A stretch of 6,837 nt of DNA from JBDZUZ01 sp040255445 (GTDB lineage: Bacteria; Planctomycetota; Phycisphaerae; Phycisphaerales; UBA1924). The DNA is taken from NCBI GenBank assembly GCA_040255445.1, contig JBDZUZ010000180.1, positions 1-6,837 of the forward strand, given 5' to 3'. The notes beneath the pieces are model-generated. The model did no database searches, was not told the origin of the DNA, and saw nothing but the letters and a program-made list of their open reading frames with translations. Made by a program: the position numbers and the translations under genes. Positions 5,120 through 6,837 of this stretch are shown piece after piece (the first letter of the stretch is position 1; each line of letters opens with the position of its first letter).

Positions 5120-6705
5120 GACCGGCCCTTCTTGCTCGAGTTGTGCTCGGCTTCGGCCGCGCGGGCGGCCTCCTGGGCTGCTTCCCGAGCGGCTGTTCGG
5201 GCCCGACGCGCCTCGTCGAGCGCTACGGCCTGCTGCTTCTCATGCCCGTGCTGCGTCGGCCGGTAGTACTTCTTCTCGACGCCCAGATAGTCCTGCTCGC
5301 CGATCATGCCCAGGGATGTGCTCTTTGTGCCGTCGGCGTGGGCGTAGCGGTACTGCTCGCCCTTCATCCCGCCCACACTCATCTGCGCCGCCTTGCGGAC
5401 GTTGCCGTCCTTGATGTGTACCGGCACCGCGATGGTGCGTCCCTCGCGGACATCGGCCAACGCTTCATCGATCGCGGTGTAGCTGGCGTTGCTCTTAGGT
5501 GCGAGCGCGAGGTACGCGGTGCACTGCGCCAGTGTGATCCGCGCTTCGGGCATTCCGATCCGCTCGACGAGTTCCCAGCACGCCTGCGCCACCATGATGC
5601 CGCGGGGGTCGGCGTTGCCGATGTCCTCGCTCGCCAGGATCGCCAGCCGCCGCGCGATGAATCGCGGGTCCTCGCCCGCATCGATCATCCGCGCCAGCCA
5701 GTAGATCGCGGCGTCCGGGTCGCTCCCCCGCACGCTCTTGATGAAGGCGCTGATGGTGTCGTAATGCTCATCGCCGCCGCCGTCGTAGACCGCGGCCTTC
5801 TGCTGGATCGCATCCTCGGCGACCGCGGCATCGATCAGGATCCGCCGCGGGCGCGATTCGCTCTCTGCCTTTCCTTCTGTTCCTGCTTCCGCAGTTTCTC
5901 CAGCCGCTTCTTCTCCTCTCGGTCCTCGTACGCCTCGTTCGCCCGGCCGACCATCGTGGTCAGCATGTCCGTGAGCCAATCCCCGATGAGCGAGAAGATC
6001 CACATCGCTCGTCTCCTTCTCACCGGCATCTGACGACAACACCGCGACCTCGAGCGCCGTCAACGCCCGCCGCGCATCCCCATCACACTTGATCGCCCAG
6101 ACCTTCAGCGCCTCCTCGGTCACCTCGAGGTCCAGCTTCCCGTACCCTCGTTCCGGATCCGCGATCGCCCGTTTCAGGACCCCGACGATGTCCTCATCCG
6201 TCAAGGGCTCGAGCCGGAACAGCGTGCTCCGGCTCACCAGCGCCGAGTTCACCGCGAAGAGCGGGTTCTCCGTCGTCGCCCCGATCAGCGTGATCAGCCC
6301 GCGCTCGACATCGCCCAGCAGCACATCCTGCTGGCTCTTGGTGAAGCGGTGGATCTCATCGAGGAACAGGATCGTCCGCTGTCCGCTGACCTCGACGCGG
6401 TGCGTCGCGCTGTCGATGATCTCGCGGATCCGCTTCACGCCCACGCTCGCGGCGTTCTCACGCTCGAAGTGACGCTTCGTGTAGTGCGCGATCACCTCGG
6501 CGAGCGTCGTCTTCCCCGTCCCCGGCGGGCCGTGCAGGATCAGTGAAGTGATCGCATCGGCCTGCAGCATCCGACGCAGCAGTCTGCCCTCGCCAAGGAT
6601 GTGCCGCTGCCCCGCGACCTCATCGATCGTCCGCGGCCGCATCCGGACCGCCAGCGGCCGCACCCGCTCCCGCGCCTCCTGCCGCTTGCCGCTCCAAAGG
6701 TCCAT
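5116..6705 (-). CDS. rarA: Replication-associated recombination protein A with linker insertion
   Basis: AAA+ ATPase of the RarA/MgsA/WRNIP1 family, related to clamp-loader subunits, acting at stalled replication forks and single-stranded DNA ends in the cytoplasm. Visible parts are the N-terminal PLAVRMRPRTIDEVAGQ at 17-33, Walker A HGPPGTGKTT at 58-67, Walker B ILFLDEIHRF at 112-121, sensor 1 GATTENP at 142-148, the arginine-finger segment SALVSRS at 154-160, and sensor 2 GDARRAL at 209-215. The C-terminal tetramerisation part holds YDTISAFIKSVRGSDPDAA at 315-333, ASEDIGNADP at 358-367 and APKSNASYTAIDEALAD at 402-418. Length is 529 residues against about 420-450 for most relatives. The excess is a Gly/Arg/Glu/Ala-rich insertion at about 230-288 and a charged Ala/Arg/Glu tail after about 488. 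Third-position G+C falls to about 41% across the insertion, where another frame is coding. The start at 6705 has GGGAGG only three bases upstream, a short spacing. Confidence 0.95.
   Translation of the reverse strand: MDLWSGKRQEARERVRPLAVRMRPRTIDEVAGQRHILGEGRLLRRMLQADAITSLILHGPPGTGKTTLAEVIAHYTKRHFERENAASVGVKRIREIIDSATHRVEVSGQRTILFLDEIHRFTKSQQDVLLGDVERGLITLIGATTENPLFAVNSALVSRSTLFRLEPLTDEDIVGVLKRAIADPERGYGKLDLEVTEEALKVWAIKCDGDARRALTALEVAVLSSDAGEKETSDVDLLAHRGLAHGHADHDGRPGERGVRGPRGEEAAGETAEAGTEGKAESESRPRRILIDAAVAEDAIQQKAAVYDGGGDEHYDTISAFIKSVRGSDPDAAIYWLARMIDAGEDPRFIARRLAILASEDIGNADPRGIMVAQACWELVERIGMPEARITLAQCTAYLALAPKSNASYTAIDEALADVREGRTIAVPVHIKDGNVRKAAQMSVGGMKGEQYRYAHADGTKSTSLGMIGEQDYLGVEKKYYRPTQHGHEKQQAVALDEARRARTAAREAAQEAARAAEAEHNSSKKGRS
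5835..6005 (-). CDS. Nested 56-residue protein inside rarA, +1 frame
   Basis: Unrecognised small protein encoded entirely within rarA, one base forward of the rarA frame. It has an ATG at 6003-6005, a TGA at 5835-5837 and an AAGGAG ribosome binding site seven bases before the ATG. Residues 1-20 begin MWIFSLIGDWLTDML and are hydrophobic to amphipathic, with Asp9 and Asp13 inside. Residues 21-56 are highly charged (Glu/Lys/Arg/Gln-rich, for example EEKKRLEKLRKQEQKER) and likely form one long helix or coiled coil. The whole protein has 13 Lys/Arg and 10 Asp/Glu. By hand count, 48 of 56 codons end in G or C, matching the genome style, whereas the overlapping rarA codons do so in only 23 of 56. 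An in-frame ATG at 6029 would add eight residues but has a poorer site. A membrane-associated or helical micropeptide is possible; no function can be assigned. It would be translated by internal initiation on the rarA mRNA. That the frame encodes protein is well supported by composition; that the protein is made is inference. Confidence 0.65.
   Translation of the reverse strand: MWIFSLIGDWLTDMLTTMVGRANEAYEDREEKKRLEKLRKQEQKERQRANRARGGS
6013..6018 (-). promoter_or_regulatory. Internal Shine-Dalgarno site for the nested frame
   Basis: The minus strand reads AAGGAG, a six-base match to the anti-Shine-Dalgarno complement, seven bases before the ATG of the nested frame. Its spacing is better than that of rarA itself (three bases), and gyrB has no clear site. 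Within rarA these bases encode Glu-Lys-Glu at the start of the inserted linker, so nothing in the RarA family requires them. Confidence 0.65.
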
Positions 6706-6837
6706 GAGCCTCCCGTGCCGCGGCGACGCCCCTCGGGCTGGCCGCGATGTTCTCCATTCGTTGGGTATCAGTCTAGGTTCTTTGGACCCGGCCGCCGCCG
6801 CCGACGTGATCGTTGTGCCATGGAACGACGAAGACGC
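6706..6837 (-). other. rarA upstream region
   Basis: These 132 bases lie upstream of rarA and should contain its promoter if rarA heads the operon. The only ribosome-binding element is GGGAGG at 6709-6714. A TAGACT hexamer on the minus strand at 6770-6775 is a weak -10 candidate with no recognisable -35 partner. A plus-strand ATG at 6820 opens a frame reading MERRRR to the edge, with no ribosome binding site and too short to call. I see no RNA gene or convincing terminator. Confidence 0.35.

Noticed and set aside
5838..6021. The inserted rarA segment as an assembly error or a pair of compensating frameshifts
   Set aside because: The +1 frame has its own ribosome binding site, ATG and a stop exactly at the junction. 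Two random indels in an ancestral linker would not be expected to produce this, though read-level checking would settle it.
5068..6033. Plus-strand open frame of 321 codons antisense to rarA and the cyclo-ligase start
   Set aside because: This is also a high-GC antisense shadow. It has no recognisable domain or ribosome binding site, and the conserved minus-strand genes explain the sequence.
6820..6837. Plus-strand ATG with MERRRR at the window edge
   Set aside because: Six codons with no ribosome binding site cannot support a gene call.

Overview
The window is GC-rich (about two thirds G+C by eye) and holds four full-length protein genes, all on the minus strand. A fifth, short reading frame is nested inside one of them. 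Gene order in the direction of transcription (high to low coordinates) is rarA, 5-formyltetrahydrofolate cyclo-ligase, a LysM/YkuD L,D-transpeptidase, a rho-independent terminator, then gyrB. The organism is a free-living-type bacterium with peptidoglycan. The GyrB and RarA sequences and the high-GC style suggest a planctomycete, possibly of the Phycisphaerae, but I infer this from general resemblance and have run no search.

Region 6706-6837 is the upstream edge and carries no gene I can support. Region 3153-6705 is a tight three-gene operon. rarA ends in a 4-base GTGA overlap with the cyclo-ligase gene, which ends in a 4-base ATGA overlap with the transpeptidase gene. The genes are therefore very likely co-transcribed and translationally coupled, although their roles differ: handling of stalled replication forks, folate salvage and cell-wall cross-linking. 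A 14-bp stem followed by five T residues (3071-3106) closes this operon. Region 2903-3070 is the gyrB leader, with one weak -10-like element and no clear Shine-Dalgarno site. Region 143-2902 is gyrB. Region 1-142 lies downstream of gyrB and contains a compact G-quadruplex-type motif on the mRNA-sense strand.

The most interesting object is at 5835-6005. RarA has an insertion of roughly 55-60 residues in the linker between its AAA+ part and its C-terminal helical part, and in the RarA frame this reads as low-complexity Gly/Arg/Glu/Ala. In the +1 frame the same DNA encodes a 56-residue protein with its own AAGGAG site 7 bases before an ATG and a TGA exactly where family-like RarA sequence resumes. 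By hand count, third-position G+C is about 86% in the small frame (48 of 56 codons) but about 41% in the RarA frame (23 of 56). The flanking rarA codons, and the low-complexity linker of gyrB, stay at about 85-90%. The base composition therefore says that the small frame, not rarA, is the one adapted as coding sequence here. I propose a small gene nested inside rarA; its function is unknown.
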